From Rhodospirillales bacterium (GTDB taxonomy: Bacteria > Pseudomonadota > Alphaproteobacteria > Reyranellales > Reyranellaceae): DNA of 7,015 nucleotides. The stretch is from assembly GCA_013205335.1 (NCBI GenBank), contig JABMNB010000086.1, forward strand, positions 1 to 7,015, written 5' to 3'. The position numbers and the translations under genes were made by a program. Position 1 is the stretch's first letter. Every line of letters starts with the position of its first letter. The notes beneath the pieces are model-generated. The model searched no databases. It was not told where the DNA came from and saw nothing but the letters and a program-made list of their open reading frames with translations. This document shows, one piece after another, positions 6,288-7,015 of this stretch.

Positions 6288-6300
6288 GATGTTACTCCGT
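6288..6300 (-). promoter_or_regulatory. Ribosome binding site of phnD
   Basis: On the - strand CGGAG (6299 down to 6295) precedes the ATG at 6287 by 7 nt. It decides between this start and the much longer in-frame alternative. The whole phnC-phnD gap is 46 bp (6288-6333), with no terminator-like hairpin or Pho-box-like repeat that I could see. Confidence 0.7.
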
Positions 6301-6333
6301 CTGGATAGCGTGATTTGGCGCAGCGTCCCGGCT

Positions 6334-7014
6334 TCAGGCGACTGCGAGGGAGGGCCGATAGGTGGTGGCAGGAGCGGGCAAAGCCGTGCCCGCGGTATCC
6401 ATGATCTCACCGGCATCCAGCCCATACAGTTCGCGGGCAACCCCGTCGGTGAGGGCTTGCGGTACGTCATCGAACACCACGCGACCCTGAGCCATGCCGA
6501 TCAGCCGATCGCAGTAGGCACGAGCCGTATCGAGTGAATGCAGGTTGCAGATCACCGTGATTCCGAATTGCTTGTTGATGCGCTGCAGCGCGTCCATGAC
6601 CACCTTGGTGTTGCGCGGATCGAGCGACGCGATCGGCTCGTCCGCCAGGATCATGTCGGGCTCCTGCACGAGCGCCCGCGCGATGGCGACCCGCTGCTGC
6701 TGGCCACCCGACAGGGTGTCGGCTCGCTGGGCCGCCAAGCCGGCCATGTCGAACTGGTCGAGACTGGACAGCGCAACGGCGCGGTCGTGCTCGCTCCACA
6801 GATTGAGAAGGGCCGGCAGCGTGCCGACATAGCTGAGACGGCCCATCATGACGTTGGTCAGGACATCGAGCCGGCCGGCAAGGTTGAACTGCTGGAAGAT
6901 CATGGCGCAGCGGGCGCGCCACGCGCGCAACGCGCGGCCGCGCAGTGCCGTGACATCGGTATCGCCGAACAGGATGCGGCCCGAGGTCGGGTCGCCCAGA
7001 CGGTTGATCATGCG
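6334..7014 (-). CDS. phnC: PhnC, phosphonate ABC transporter ATPase (5' end outside window)
   Basis: The visible part is the last 226 residues of PhnC, the cytoplasmic ATPase that powers phosphonate import through PhnE1/PhnE2. Counting from the first visible residue, it shows INRLGDPTSG (3-12), the segment just after Walker A in this family, then the Q-loop IFQQFNL (39-45), LTNVMMGRLSY (52-62), signature LSGGQQQR (101-108), Walker B MILADEP (121-127) with ASLDP, and the switch histidine in CNLHSLD (H159). LTNVMMGRL is typical of PhnC. Walker A and roughly 45-50 N-terminal residues lie beyond the right edge; the ATG at 7011 is internal and not the start. The tail after ELYGLDAGE carries about 23 alanine-, threonine- and proline-rich residues of no recognised function. 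phnC is probably first in the transporter operon, so its promoter would lie off the window. Confidence 0.95.
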   Translation of the reverse strand, partial: RMINRLGDPTSGRILFGDTDVTALRGRALRAWRARCAMIFQQFNLAGRLDVLTNVMMGRLSYVGTLPALLNLWSEHDRAVALSSLDQFDMAGLAAQRADTLSGGQQQRVAIARALVQEPDMILADEPIASLDPRNTKVVMDALQRINKQFGITVICNLHSLDTARAYCDRLIGMAQGRVVFDDVPQALTDGVARELYGLDAGEIMDTAGTALPAPATTYRPSLAVA

Positions 7015-7015
7015 C

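Overview
This window is most of a phosphonate-utilisation (phn, carbon-phosphorus lyase) locus. Base composition is strongly GC-rich with GC-rich third codon positions. Together with two separate PhnE permeases and a DUF1045-type 'phosphonate metabolism protein', this suggests an alphaproteobacterium, probably of the Hyphomicrobiales/Rhodospirillales kind; the genus cannot be read from the window.

Layout. The left part (1-2856) runs on the + strand: the 3' end of phnK, then phnL, phnM and phnN. They are tightly packed: a 7-bp gap, then a 4-bp ATGA overlap, then an 85-bp gap that carries a four-copy 14-bp tandem repeat. The right part (2804-7014) runs on the - strand, in transcription order phnC (5' end off the window), phnD, phnE1, phnE2 and a DUF1045 gene. 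The two units converge and their last genes, phnN and the DUF1045 gene, overlap tail to tail by 53 bp. No stretch longer than about 300 bases lacks a gene; the longest gap is the 85 bp between phnM and phnN. No tRNA, rRNA, insertion sequence, CRISPR array or convincing terminator was seen.

How the genes work together. PhnC, PhnD, PhnE1 and PhnE2 form an ABC importer that brings phosphonates into the cytoplasm. From established C-P lyase biochemistry, PhnI with PhnG, PhnH and PhnL couples the phosphonate to ribose triphosphate; PhnM removes pyrophosphate; PhnJ cleaves the C-P bond, giving a 5-phosphoribosyl 1,2-cyclic phosphate; a phosphodiesterase (PhnP in E. coli) opens the ring to ribose 1,5-bisphosphate; PhnN phosphorylates that to PRPP. 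The phnG, phnH, phnI and phnJ genes are not in the window and would be expected upstream of phnK. PhnP is also not seen. The DUF1045 protein has two H-x-T motifs of the 2H phosphoesterase type, so it is a reasonable candidate for the ring-opening step.

The most interesting points are the candidate PhnP substitute, the tandem repeat whose last copy supplies the phnN ribosome binding site, and the terminator-less convergent overlap between the catalytic and transport units.
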